Assembly: GCF_004402045.1 (NCBI RefSeq)
Contig: NZ_SOMG01000030.1
Location: 558,001-622,000 of the forward strand
Source of the DNA: Lelliottia nimipressuralis
GTDB lineage: Bacteria > Pseudomonadota > Gammaproteobacteria > Enterobacterales > Enterobacteriaceae
DNA length: 64,000 bases
Direction: 5' to 3'
Below, one piece after another: positions 1-7,785 of the stretch; position 1 is the first letter of the stretch, and each line of letters begins with the position of its first letter. The notes below the pieces were generated by a model. It ran no database searches. It was not told the DNA's origin and saw nothing but the letters and a program-made list of their open reading frames with translations. A program made the position numbers and the translations under genes.

Positions 1-71
1 CGTGTGTTTCGATTGATGGCGTTAAGCATACGGAGTATTGTTCGAAGAATTAAGTGCAATGAAATCAACAA

Positions 72-1034
72 ATGATGAATATTATGCATCCGGCACTGAG
101 GCGGCTTGATTTAAACCTGCTGCCCGTTTTCGACGCGATTTACCGCCACCGTTCCGTTAGGCTGGCCGCTGATGAGCTGGCGATGAGCACATCGGCGCTC
201 AGCCATGCACTATCGCGTTTGCGCGCCACCCTGAATGACCCGCTATTTTTTCGGGAAGGGCATCGCATGTCCCCCAGCGTGTATGCCTCTCAGCTCGCGC
301 CTTCCATTGCTTCCGCACTGTCGTTCCTTAATCATGAGCTGACCCCGCAGCCGGAGTTTGACGCGGCCAGCAGCACCGAGAGCTTACAGATTGCGATTAC
401 GGATTTTACCGCGCTTTGCATTTTTCCGGCCCTGATGCACAAGCTGCAGCTTGCTGCCCCGGGTTTATGTTTTGAATTGCGCTACCTGCCGCACAGCCCG
501 GCGCTGACGGAACTGCTGGCGGGCGAGGTGGATCTGGCGCTGGGTTTCAGCACGCCGGATGATTTCCGCCATCCAGAACTGGAAGAGATCGGCTGGTTTG
601 AAGATGAGTATGTGGTCATCAGCAACGCAAGCCGGACGCGGCTGACGCTGGAAGATTATCTCGCGGCCCGGCACCTGGTGGTGACGCCGTGGAATGAAAA
701 GCAGGGCGTTCTGGATGTGCGGCTCGAACAACTGGGCTATACCCGGCAAATCGCGATCAAAACGCCATCGATGCTCAGCGCACCGTTTATCGTAGCGGAA
801 AGTGACCTGCTGATGGCCATCCCCAGGTATGCCGCTGAGAAACTGACTGCGGCAGCGGATCTCAGGATATTTGCGTTACCGTTCCCGATACGCAGGTTTG
901 AAGTGAAAATTTACTCGCATAAACGCAGCGGCCAGCGGGGCGCGACCCGCTGGCTTAAAGAGGAGCTGCAAACGCTGGCGCAAGGGCTTCATTCCGGGCT
1001 ATCCGGCTCCCAGGAGAGGATATCGCCGGGTTGA
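72..1034 (+). CDS. LysR-family transcriptional regulator
   Basis: Predicted DNA-binding activator or repressor of 320 residues, a normal LysR length. The N-terminal winged helix-turn-helix is clear at about residues 12-70 (LDLNLLPVFDAIYRHRSVRL, then a TSALSHALSRLR recognition helix and DPLFFREG wing). An effector-binding domain of the type 2 periplasmic fold follows. The start is uncertain: ATGs lie at 72, 75 and 84 and none has a strong Shine-Dalgarno. The 3' end overlaps the convergent small HTH gene by 46 bases. The target is unknown; the gene upstream lies outside the window. Confidence 0.9.
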   Translation: MMNIMHPALRRLDLNLLPVFDAIYRHRSVRLAADELAMSTSALSHALSRLRATLNDPLFFREGHRMSPSVYASQLAPSIASALSFLNHELTPQPEFDAASSTESLQIAITDFTALCIFPALMHKLQLAAPGLCFELRYLPHSPALTELLAGEVDLALGFSTPDDFRHPELEEIGWFEDEYVVISNASRTRLTLEDYLAARHLVVTPWNEKQGVLDVRLEQLGYTRQIAIKTPSMLSAPFIVAESDLLMAIPRYAAEKLTAAADLRIFALPFPIRRFEVKIYSHKRSGQRGATRWLKEELQTLAQGLHSGLSGSQERISPG

Positions 1035-1204
1035 CACTGCAGCGCCTCGCAAATTTTGGCCAGCGTATCAAAACGTATCCCTTTCACCTTTCCGGACTTG
1101 AGCAGCGACAGGTTTTGCTCCGTGATCCCCACAAAGGCTGCCAGCGCTCTGGACGTCATTTTCTTCTCTACCAGCATTTTGTCCAGATGAACCACAACAG
1201 CCAT
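989..1204 (-). CDS. Small Xre/YozG-type helix-turn-helix regulator
   Basis: A 71-residue protein that is almost entirely an Xre-like HTH: MTSRALAAFVGITEQNLSLL forms helices 2-3 and RFDTLAKICEALQCQPGDIL the C-terminal helices. This is the form seen in the YozG group, which usually pairs with a DUF2975 membrane protein; the DUF2975 gene sits 2 bases upstream here, so the pairing holds. It is the last gene of a five-gene minus-strand operon. Its 3' end lies inside the 3' end of the convergent LysR gene. Autoregulation of the pair is inference. Confidence 0.85.
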   Translation of the reverse strand: MAVVVHLDKMLVEKKMTSRALAAFVGITEQNLSLLKSGKVKGIRFDTLAKICEALQCQPGDILSWEPDSPE

Positions 1205-1206
1205 AA

Positions 1207-1764
1207 TCAGATGAACTCCTTATTTTCTTCTTCCGCTTTGATCCCTTCGACCAGGGAGTGAAACGTCACCAGCAGCAAGCCGCCTGTTAATAACAGTACA
1301 AAATCCCCCAGCAAAAGGGTGACCTGGTAGTAATGTCCCGGCCACGCGATCGTCAGCGGGATCAAAAAGCGCGACACCGGCAGCGCGATGCCAAGGCTTA
1401 GCATTGCGATGGCAATTTTACGCACGCTGTTTGCCAGTGGTCGGGAGAGGATCTGTTTTTGACGCACCTGACGCGTGACGCTCATTCCCTGCCAGATAGC
1501 AAAGGCAAAAAGACCGGCAGGAAGATAAAGGATCGCCAGCAAGAGTAGCTGGCGAAGCGGCGACACCGTCGTTATTTGCAGAGTGTCATTCTTAACCTCG
1601 GCGAACGTAAGCATAGTGGAAATAAAAAGCGACTCACCGGTGAAATAGATCCACAGGGGGACGATTAATACCAGGATGAGAAATAGCGGTAGCAACCCTG
1701 CAATGAGCACCAGACTGAGTTTATTCCTCGCACCGTTCACGTTAAACCTTCCTGAATATTTCAT
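1207..1764 (-). CDS. DUF2975-family membrane protein
   Basis: A 185-residue integral membrane protein with four hydrophobic segments (about residues 15-37, 70-90, 115-135 and 145-168). It ends in the acidic EEENKEFI-like tail typical of DUF2975 proteins. The molecular function of the family is not known; members are coupled to a small cytoplasmic YozG-like HTH protein, encoded directly downstream. The start at 1764 is one base from the stop of the preceding gene, which suggests translational coupling. Confidence 0.8.
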   Translation of the reverse strand: MKYSGRFNVNGARNKLSLVLIAGLLPLFLILVLIVPLWIYFTGESLFISTMLTFAEVKNDTLQITTVSPLRQLLLLAILYLPAGLFAFAIWQGMSVTRQVRQKQILSRPLANSVRKIAIAMLSLGIALPVSRFLIPLTIAWPGHYYQVTLLLGDFVLLLTGGLLLVTFHSLVEGIKAEEENKEFI

Positions 1765-1765
1765 A

Positions 1766-2113
1766 TTATTTTAAGACCAGCATGCTCAAGCATGACATAA
1801 GCATCAGCGCGATAGCAATCTTGACGCCGTTCAGAGAGTTAGCACCGTGTTTCATCCAGGGTTTTGACCACGCGTGATACACGCTAACGGCAAGATATGA
1901 CGCCTGAATGACCCAGGTAAGCATTCTGAATAAGTAACCCGAACTGCTCAGATGGGTAATTGTCTGCATCATTTCCATGCAATACAGAATAATTCCGACG
2001 GTCAGCATCGTGTTGACCAGCCGAAGCTTATAATGCGCGGCCCACGTTCCGCACACAAACAGCAGAGCCGAGGCAAAGGTCAGTATCGCCCAGAGGATAT
2101 CAATCCAGTTCAT
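1766..2113 (-). CDS. Small membrane protein of unknown function
   Basis: I do not recognise this 115-residue protein. It has four hydrophobic stretches (about residues 4-24, 33-50, 64-84 and 96-114) and few charged residues, so it should be an inner-membrane protein. I chose the ATG at 2113 because AGAGGTAC lies just upstream; a longer frame from 2131 lacks a Shine-Dalgarno. The start lies 14 bases inside the 3' end of the serine-hydrolase gene, indicating coupling within the mipA-like operon. Confidence 0.65.
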   Translation of the reverse strand: MNWIDILWAILTFASALLFVCGTWAAHYKLRLVNTMLTVGIILYCMEMMQTITHLSSSGYLFRMLTWVIQASYLAVSVYHAWSKPWMKHGANSLNGVKIAIALMLMSCLSMLVLK

Positions 2114-3215
2114 GATGTACCTCTGCTGCATTATCTGGCTGCGTTAATAACAGTCGTATTGCCGGGACAATCACCGGCCACGCGGTGTCGGAGAGGATCA
2201 CCACGGCGCTTTGTCGCTGTCGGTCGAAGGCGATAGCGGCTGCGAACCCCGACGACTCACCATCATGCCAGGTGATATCGCGCCCCTTAATGCGCGTGGT
2301 GAACCAGCCATAGCCCACGCGTGAATCGGGGTCGTCAGTCGGAAACTGCGGCATCATCGCGTCGCTCCCGGCGAGCTCTCCGGACAGTAGCGACTGAGCA
2401 TAATTGGCCATATCGACAATGGTCGAACGCACGCCACCGGCAGGCGCAAATGCGTGCATTATCCACGGCGCTTCGCTGAAACCTGATGCGGTAGCGCCCT
2501 GGCTGAACGCGGGCGAGGCAGGTGTTGAATCACCGGCGACGAGGGAATTTGTCATGTGCGCCTGGGCGAAAAGCCGCGTTTGCAGAAGCTGGGTAAAGGG
2601 TTGATGCGCTGCGCGTGCCAGCGCCAGTCCCAGCAGCGCGTAGCCGGTGTTAGAGTAGTCAAATCCGGCGGGGCGTTCGAGGCTGGCTTTATTCACCATC
2701 TCTATTAACGTCTTCTCCCCGAAGCTCCAGAAATTGTCACGCAGGATGATGGTCTTAAGTACCTGAATTTTCTGAAGTAACGACGTCGCCAGCGGCGGCA
2801 GACCGGAGCGGTGCGATGCCAGCTGCGCAAGGGTAATATTGCTCGCCGGGCCTGCTATCTCCGGGATGAGTTCGCCGACGCGGGTTTGCGGGGTCACTTC
2901 ACCGCGTCGCTGCGCCTCAATCAGCAGGCTGCCGGTCATGGTTTTGGTCAGGCTGGCGATTTCATACTGTTTTGTGAAATCACTGTCCCACAGGGCGTAC
3001 TGCACGCCTTTCGGGGTGATGACGGCGGCGGCAACGCTGCCTCGCGCGCCGCTGAGGAGGGGCGTTAAGAACGAGACGACCGTTGCATCTCCCGCCAGGC
3101 GTGGAGAGGGTTTACTGAACCCCGGCTGCAGGTAGATGCCTGCGGCAATCAGCGACATAAAAACCGTTCCTGCGGCTAACAATCTCGTACGGCTGCGCAC
3201 ATATTGTTTGCTCAT
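2100..3215 (-). CDS. Serine hydrolase, beta-lactamase/DD-peptidase fold
   Basis: A 371-residue class C-like penicillin-recognising hydrolase. An N-terminal hydrophobic segment (about residues 10-30) should anchor or export it to the periplasm. The active-site motifs are complete: S88-L-T-K91, Y187-S-N189 and H317-D-G319 (the KTG-equivalent box). Relatives include AmpH, EstB-type esterases and peptidoglycan peptidases; the true substrate cannot be told from sequence. It lies 9 bases after the mipA-like gene, which in other species encodes a scaffold for peptidoglycan enzymes, so a cell-wall role is plausible but inferred. Confidence 0.88.
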   Translation of the reverse strand: MSKQYVRSRTRLLAAGTVFMSLIAAGIYLQPGFSKPSPRLAGDATVVSFLTPLLSGARGSVAAAVITPKGVQYALWDSDFTKQYEIASLTKTMTGSLLIEAQRRGEVTPQTRVGELIPEIAGPASNITLAQLASHRSGLPPLATSLLQKIQVLKTIILRDNFWSFGEKTLIEMVNKASLERPAGFDYSNTGYALLGLALARAAHQPFTQLLQTRLFAQAHMTNSLVAGDSTPASPAFSQGATASGFSEAPWIMHAFAPAGGVRSTIVDMANYAQSLLSGELAGSDAMMPQFPTDDPDSRVGYGWFTTRIKGRDITWHDGESSGFAAAIAFDRQRQSAVVILSDTAWPVIVPAIRLLLTQPDNAAEVHHELD

Positions 3216-3224
3216 GGTTGCGCC

Positions 3225-4031
3225 TCAGAATTGATACTGGATCATTGATGAGAGGGTGTACTGCATTCTGCTTTTTACCAGCGGGCTCTTAGCCGCTTCA
3301 TCGAGCAGACAGGCCGCGCGACCAGCGACTCCAGCCGTCAGGTTTTCACTGATGTGCCAGACCAGTTCGCTAACGACTCCTCCTTCCTGTAAACCCGATG
3401 AAGGGGAATATGCCTCAAAATCAGTGCGCTGAGACTGGCTAACGGTGACCCCATAGTGGCGCTGCTGATAGCCGCTGTTCGCCCAGGTGATATCACCAGC
3501 GACCGAAAATTCGACGTGCTGCCCGCGCCAGAGGATAGTCTTTACGCCGCCGTTCACGGTCCTCGCCAGGGGCTGCGTCTCGCCACCGTACCGGTGTGTT
3601 TGCGTTGCGCTTAATGCGCGCAGCCAGAGCCCCCAGTCCCCACGTTGATAACGCAGCTCCCCGCCCGCCATCAGCATGTCGGACAGATCGCCCATTCCCT
3701 GCAGGTCACGATTTTTTCTGGCGGAGAGGGGGTAATTAATTATCTCTTTGCGCCCCTCATCTGAGGCCAGCAGCAAACTCACGGCAAACGGGGAGTCGGG
3801 TTGAAACGTCCACACCAGCCCCTCCGTGGAGAGATCCCATTGCCCCCAGTCTTTACTCTTCAGGCTCAGACCGCCTTTAAGTAGCGGCCCGGGCGCGGAG
3901 TGCCGCGATCCCGAATAAACGGGACTGACCGCGACACCCAGACCCGCATAACCGGACAGCTCCGCACTGTGTAAAGGGGCGCAAAGCGCCATCCCCGCGA
4001 GCGAAACGCCATACAGCAGACTTCTGTTCAT
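3225..4031 (-). CDS. MipA/OmpV-family outer membrane protein
   Basis: A 268-residue protein with a signal peptide (about residues 1-22, ending HSAELSG) and a short beta-barrel-type sequence ending in aromatic QYQF, as outer membrane proteins do. The AGLGVAVSPVYSGS start of the mature chain is the usual MipA/OmpV signature. The family includes E. coli MipA, which links MltA to PBP1B, and porin-like OmpV. A good Shine-Dalgarno (AGGAGAGG) precedes the ATG. It is the first gene of the five-gene operon and is divergent from a LysR gene at 4246. Confidence 0.88.
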   Translation of the reverse strand: MNRSLLYGVSLAGMALCAPLHSAELSGYAGLGVAVSPVYSGSRHSAPGPLLKGGLSLKSKDWGQWDLSTEGLVWTFQPDSPFAVSLLLASDEGRKEIINYPLSARKNRDLQGMGDLSDMLMAGGELRYQRGDWGLWLRALSATQTHRYGGETQPLARTVNGGVKTILWRGQHVEFSVAGDITWANSGYQQRHYGVTVSQSQRTDFEAYSPSSGLQEGGVVSELVWHISENLTAGVAGRAACLLDEAAKSPLVKSRMQYTLSSMIQYQF

Positions 4032-4094
4032 TCGATGCCTCTCCTGGCAAAGGTACGTTGAAGTGTGTGCAGGCTAGCCTGGTGCTTATCGTTT

Positions 4095-4114
4095 AACAAT
4101 AAACATTTATTGTT
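4095..4114. promoter_or_regulatory. 9-2-9 perfect inverted repeat, candidate operator
   Basis: AACAATAAA and its exact complement TTTATTGTT are separated by CA, in the 214-base gap between the mipA-like operon and the divergent LysR gene. This is where a LysR protein would bind to control both directions. Binding is inferred. Confidence 0.5.
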
Positions 4115-4245
4115 TTACACTAAATTTGGTAGGGGGACGCAAGTGCTCTCGTTAAAAAGAGATGCGACCGGGGAGGAAAATCGGCTATCGTAACCCTATG
4201 ATTAAATTAATGGTTCGCAGGAACGCCGTTGTAACAGGACGATAA

Positions 4246-5139
4246 ATGATTGATGACATCCGTTATCTGATAGTGTTTGCAAAGATTGCTGAGGCAGGAT
4301 CCATTTCAGGCGGGGCAGAGGCTTTAGGGCTTACGACAGCAACGGCAAGCACGCATTTATCTAAGCTTGAAAAAAATCTTGGCTGCGCGCTGCTGTACAG
4401 AAACACCCGTAAACTCTCTCTCACTCACGACGGCGTTAATTTGCTGGAAACGGCCAAATCGATGCTGGCGCTGTATGAGCAGGGGGTTATTGAATTTAAG
4501 CAGCGTTCGATTTCAACGGCGAATAAGCTGCATATTTCTATTCCAGCCGTATTTCTGAACAGCGCGTTTACTCGTCATCTGGCCACTTTTATAAAAAAGC
4601 ACCCGGGTATTTTACTGAATATTTCTTACAGCGATACGCGCAGAGATATTATTGCTGACGGTATTGATGTTGCGTTTCGAATCGGCGAACTTCCGGACAG
4701 CTCACTTAAAGCGCGGCATCTTTTTGTGCTGCCCCGGCAGTTAGTTGCCTCCCGGGATTTGCTCAGCCATTATCCCCCAATTAAACATCCTGATGACTTA
4801 GCGCAACTGCCGTGGATTGGACTCAATATGAGGCAGAATAAGCGGGAATTCCGGCATGAAAATGGGGAAGTTGCCGTCGTAATATATACACCCACCGTGT
4901 ATGTTGATAATGTCGAAGCCGCCTATTCCCTCGCAAAGCAGCAAATTGGCCTCGCGGCACCTCCTCGCTATTTAAGCGAAGAGGACGTTAAGCGCGGAGA
5001 AATGCAGGCTTTACTCCCTGGTTGGTCATTAGAACCGCTGAAAGTCTATGCCGTATGGCCTTCAAATATTTCGACCAGCAGTATTGCCTACAAATTGATT
5101 AATGATATGTATAACTCAGTTGAGTTTCACACGTTATGA
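4246..5139 (+). CDS. LysR-family transcriptional regulator
   Basis: A 297-residue regulator of the CrgA/DsdC-like branch: N-terminal winged HTH at residues 1-60 (EAGSISGGAEALGLTTATASTHLSKLEKNLGCALLYRNTR) and an effector domain after about residue 90. It is transcribed away from the mipA-like operon across a gap holding a palindrome, so control of that operon is the natural guess. The last 6 bases overlap the 3' end of the convergent LysE gene. Base composition is visibly more A+T rich than the genes beyond 8 kb. Confidence 0.9.
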   Translation: MIDDIRYLIVFAKIAEAGSISGGAEALGLTTATASTHLSKLEKNLGCALLYRNTRKLSLTHDGVNLLETAKSMLALYEQGVIEFKQRSISTANKLHISIPAVFLNSAFTRHLATFIKKHPGILLNISYSDTRRDIIADGIDVAFRIGELPDSSLKARHLFVLPRQLVASRDLLSHYPPIKHPDDLAQLPWIGLNMRQNKREFRHENGEVAVVIYTPTVYVDNVEAAYSLAKQQIGLAAPPRYLSEEDVKRGEMQALLPGWSLEPLKVYAVWPSNISTSSIAYKLINDMYNSVEFHTL

Positions 5140-5736
5140 ATGGCTTAAGAACTGTAAAGAGAGCATGTAACACGCCGTAATAAGCAACAGCCCGCCCATC
5201 AATACGTTAAACGTACGGATACGTTGCGTGCTACTGAGTAGCACCGACACCTTTTCTCCCAGCAGCGCCCATGCAGAAAGTGACAGGTAACACACTAAAA
5301 AATAGATGATTATAAAGACGAGTACTGTCGCAGGGTTTGAGGGTTCAGAAAACATAGCGGCCCCCGAGGCGCACGCGGTCCATGCTTTTGGGTTGATCCA
5401 TTGCATTAAGAAACCCTGAATGAAACCGGGTGAATCTGTTTTTGATAATGACATATCTGGCCGGGATGCCGCTATCTTATAGGCCAGGTACATGATAAAT
5501 AATGAACCTGCAATATTGAGATACTGAAAGAACAGAGGATGTTTTTCGATTGCGGCGTAAAACCCGAAACACACTAAGAAAAGTAATAACGTAAACCCTG
5601 TTGTTGCACCTGATACAAATGAGAATGTCTTTCTAAAACCATTAACGGCTCCTGACGATATAATCACCATGTTAACGGGACCAGGTGAAAAAGAAAGCGT
5701 CAGTGAAAATATAAACATCGAAAAAACTAATAACAT
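5134..5736 (-). CDS. LysE-family amino acid exporter
   Basis: A 200-residue inner-membrane protein of the LysE/RhtB family. The signature FSPGPVNMVIISSGAVNGFR is at residues 16-35 and there are about six hydrophobic helices, normal for the family. Such proteins export amino acids or their analogues; the substrate is not predictable. GGAGAT stands three bases before the ATG. It is convergent with, and overlaps by 6 bases, the LysR gene, which makes that LysR a weaker candidate regulator for it. Confidence 0.88.
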   Translation of the reverse strand: MLLVFSMFIFSLTLSFSPGPVNMVIISSGAVNGFRKTFSFVSGATTGFTLLLFLVCFGFYAAIEKHPLFFQYLNIAGSLFIMYLAYKIAASRPDMSLSKTDSPGFIQGFLMQWINPKAWTACASGAAMFSEPSNPATVLVFIIIYFLVCYLSLSAWALLGEKVSVLLSSTQRIRTFNVLMGGLLLITACYMLSLQFLSHS

Positions 5737-6043
5737 TTTATCTCCGCATGTTGGTTTATCTGCAATATAGGTACTGTGATTTTTTCATTCACTACTTGTC
5801 TCATCATGTTTCTGAAGACTACCCGGGAACCTTCGTCAGAGTAAGTGGCTTTTCTCTAAAGGTTTGTTTGAGTTTTTTGCTTTTAAAGGCTAATACCCAT
5901 TTGAATGGGGAGGGTAGTCTGGTTTGAGGCTTTAGCAGATGTGCATGCAGAGTCGTGACCTGGAAGACGAGGTGGGTTGCCGCTGATTCCCCACGCTGGG
6001 CATAGCGTGCGATACACAATGCCAGCAATGGGTTACGGCGGCG
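5737..6043. other. Intergenic stretch with one doubtful ORF
   Basis: About 307 bases between the LysE gene and the small membrane gene. The only open frame of size is 5819-6028 on the minus strand (69 residues, basic C-terminus ending TLTKVPG). It has no recognised domain, no convincing start signal and a composition that does not resemble a folded protein, so I do not call it a gene. Promoter elements for the LysE gene probably lie at the left end. Confidence 0.3.
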
Positions 6044-6151
6044 TCAAAGATTGTCAGGGTTGTTCGAAGTGCTGATCCAAACCTTAATTAGACTCAACAT
6101 TATCAACCCCATAACTACGGCGACGCTAGTTACGATAATATAAGATGACAT
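6044..6151 (-). CDS. Putative 35-residue single-span membrane protein
   Basis: A short frame reads MSSYIIVTSVAVVMGLIMLS followed by a short polar tail (LIKVWISTSNNPDNL). One uninterrupted hydrophobic helix spans about residues 4-25, flanked by a basic residue and a hydrophilic C-terminus. A strong AAGGTGA Shine-Dalgarno sits 5 bases before the ATG at 6151, which argues against chance. It resembles in form the many small stress-linked membrane proteins of enterobacteria, but I do not recognise a named homolog. It lies at the edge of the cold-shock gene cluster. Confidence 0.55.
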   Translation of the reverse strand: MSSYIIVTSVAVVMGLIMLSLIKVWISTSNNPDNL

Positions 6152-6273
6152 GAAATCACCTTTTTCTATTCAGATAGTTTATTTGACTTTTTATTTTTGC
6201 GTTAGTTCCTTAACCACGAGAATTTATTTGGTGTTGTCATTTTATAATGATGTGTCTTGGGTGGGCTATCTGT

Positions 6274-6298
6274 AAAAAAATGCCTGCATTTTGCAGGC
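6274..6298 (-). terminator. Rho-independent terminator
   Basis: GCCTGC-ATTTT-GCAGGC hairpin. Read on the minus strand it is followed by seven U residues (A tract at 6274-6280), so it ends transcription of the 6391-6618 gene. Confidence 0.8.
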
Positions 6299-6390
6299 TT
6301 TAATAGTGAGTCATTGTTGTTATTCTAATTCAAAAAATAAATCACATATAAATAGCACTTTACTGACTGCGTTGTAGCCGGCACAGCCTG

Positions 6391-6618
6391 TCACATATGG
6401 ATTTTTGCCGCATCAAGTATCTTCTTAGAGGTGAGTTCACTGTCAGAAGCTACATAGACAAAGTTGTGATCTCCGGTTAACGATGGGAAACCCGCAGACA
6501 TTATCTGAAGGTGTATTTCTTCACCGTTCGGATACTCCTGCCTTACAGACGTCGTTCCTTGCAGTACAGTGACAAGTTTACTCGGTTTTCCGTTGAAAAA
6601 AACGATTACATTCTTCAT
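6391..6618 (-). CDS. Small protein of unknown function
   Basis: I do not recognise this 75-residue soluble protein (begins MKNVIVFFNGKPSKLVTVLQ). It has no signal peptide, membrane span or metal motif. I prefer the ATG at 6618, preceded by AGGGTGG, over an upstream ATG at 6648 that has no ribosome site. A terminator at 6274-6298 follows it, supporting a real transcript. It is divergent from the ynfU-like gene and shares the A+T-rich composition of this region. Confidence 0.55.
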   Translation of the reverse strand: MKNVIVFFNGKPSKLVTVLQGTTSVRQEYPNGEEIHLQIMSAGFPSLTGDHNFVYVASDSELTSKKILDAAKIHM

Positions 6619-6767
6619 AGACCACCCTGTATTTTTGGGGATTTCCAAAGTAATACTTGCTAATAGAGTGCATTACTTTGTCATTTTTGAACCCTTTAGA
6701 AAAATTAAAGCAAGCATTTCTTTGCTGGAACGTGTATTGTGGCAGTCCTTAAAATCAGGAGAAGCCT

Positions 6768-6932
6768 ATGTCTGGACGTAAAAATACACAATTCCGTCGA
6801 AATCATTTAGTCAAATGTCCATGCCCAAATTGTTCTAAAGATTCAGAACATAGTTTTAATCGCGTGCAAAAGGGTGCTCAACTTGTCTGCCCGTATTGCA
6901 ATGCTTTGTTTAAATCTACTCAACGCTTCTGA
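6768..6932 (+). CDS. ynfU: YnfU-like zinc-ribbon microprotein
   Basis: A 54-residue basic protein. Two CxxC pairs, C18-P-N-C22-like (KCPCPNC) and CPYC at about residues 41-44, should bind one zinc as a ribbon. The sequence closely follows E. coli YnfU, a small protein encoded near cspB/cspF in the Qin prophage, from MSxRKN at the start to the HSFxRVQKGA core. AGGAGA precedes the ATG. Its neighbours here are also cold-shock genes, so the association is conserved. Function is unknown; nucleic-acid binding is a guess from the zinc ribbon and basic N-terminus. Confidence 0.8.
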   Translation: MSGRKNTQFRRNHLVKCPCPNCSKDSEHSFNRVQKGAQLVCPYCNALFKSTQRF

Positions 6933-7047
6933 ATCTGTTAGTTGTCAGAAAGAAAAATTATTGAATATATTTATTTTTTTTGGCAACAAGTTATCTTCTT
7001 GTCATGAAGGCAAGGAAGTGATGCTTTTGGAGGTTGCCTAATTTGTA

Positions 7048-7269
7048 CTATAATCTATCTAAAAGTATTACATTTGAAGCTGCAGGACCTTTATCGCCGC
7101 TTAGAATAGCAAATTCGACTTTCTGACCTTCAAACAGCGTCTTAAAGTCATCTCCCTGGAGTGCAGAGAAATGAACAAAAACATCTTTACTGCCATCAAG
7201 CGGGGAGATAAAACCAAATCCTTTACCTTCATTAAACCACTTAACCAAACCTTGAATTCTTGAAGACAT
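7048..7269 (-). CDS. CspA-family cold shock protein (CspB/CspG-like)
   Basis: A 73-residue cold-shock-domain RNA chaperone. RNP1 (KGFGFI, residues 16-21) and RNP2 (VFVHF, 30-34) are intact, as is W11, giving the aromatic single-strand nucleic-acid surface. The [20 protein letters not shown] core is of the CspA/B/G type; I cannot fix which paralog it is. Its upstream region has the long leader expected of cold-inducible csp mRNAs. It is divergent from cspH, like the cspG-cspH arrangement of E. coli. Confidence 0.93.
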   Translation of the reverse strand: MSSRIQGLVKWFNEGKGFGFISPLDGSKDVFVHFSALQGDDFKTLFEGQKVEFAILSGDKGPAASNVILLDRL

Positions 7270-7449
7270 AAATACTCCTTTTAAATGCTATTAAAATGAT
7301 AAGGAAGGACTAAAACGTATGGACTCAAAAGGAGGGGATATCAGCGATAGCGCCTGGTTATGAGGACTGACTTGCAAAATATTTTCATTCGGTATTGCAT
7401 CGAACTAACTAAAGCATTAAGGCACGAATAGCGTCAATAAGCAATTTTT
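7270..7449 (-). promoter_or_regulatory. Long cold-shock 5' leader with cold-box-like start
   Basis: Read on the minus strand, the region upstream of the csp start contains TTGACGCTATTC about 150-170 bases before the ATG, resembling the TGACGTACAGA cold box at the 5' end of cspA mRNA. Further down, GCTATCGCTGATATCCCC resembles the cspA/cspB leader segment GTTATCGTTGATA-CCCC. A Shine-Dalgarno AAAGGAG precedes the ATG. Such leaders act as temperature-responsive RNA structures in cspA; that role here is by analogy. Confidence 0.5.
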
Positions 7450-7539
7450 ATTTTAGCCGTCTGGGCGGCCTTTTAAAGATGATTAGCTAAAATAAATATT
7501 TCCTGTATAGTTGAGACTAGATTACTACAAGGAAATTAT

Positions 7540-7752
7540 TTGTCTCGTAAAATGACAGGAATTGTCAAAAGTTTTGACTTCAAGAGTGGAAAAGGTTTTA
7601 TCATCCCATCAGATGGCCGAAAAGATGTTGTTCTACATATCTCCGCATTAAATAACAGTGAAAATCAATCGTTAGAGCCAGGCGTTCGTGTTGAATTTTA
7701 TCGCATAAACGGACTCAGTGGACCGATGGCGGCTAACATATTTTTTTCTTAA
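7540..7752 (+). CDS. cspH: Cold-shock-like protein CspH
   Basis: A 70-residue divergent cold-shock-domain protein. It aligns with E. coli CspH/CspF over its whole length ([10 protein letters not shown] start, [11 protein letters not shown] core, AANxxxS end). The RNA-binding aromatics are altered: KSF replaces KWF, KGFIIP replaces KGFGFI and VVLHI replaces VFVHF, so nucleic-acid binding may be weak. The start is TTG at 7540, with AAGGAA well spaced upstream; the next ATG at 7552 would remove the conserved MSRK. Confidence 0.88.
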   Translation: MSRKMTGIVKSFDFKSGKGFIIPSDGRKDVVLHISALNNSENQSLEPGVRVEFYRINGLSGPMAANIFFS

Positions 7753-7785
7753 AAATATGAAACCAATTAAAAACGTACAATGCCA

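Noticed and set aside
1031..1261. 76-residue plus-strand frame downstream of the first LysR gene
   Set aside because: Antisense to the YozG-type HTH gene, which has a clear fold and an operon context.
5819..6028. 69-residue minus-strand frame between the LysE gene and small membrane gene
   Set aside because: No domain, no ribosome site and odd composition; left as a doubtful ORF in a non-coding stretch.
7446..7475. GCCG-TCTGGG-CGGC hairpin between the divergent csp genes as a terminator
   Set aside because: Only a 4-bp stem, and it lies between divergent starts where no transcript should end.
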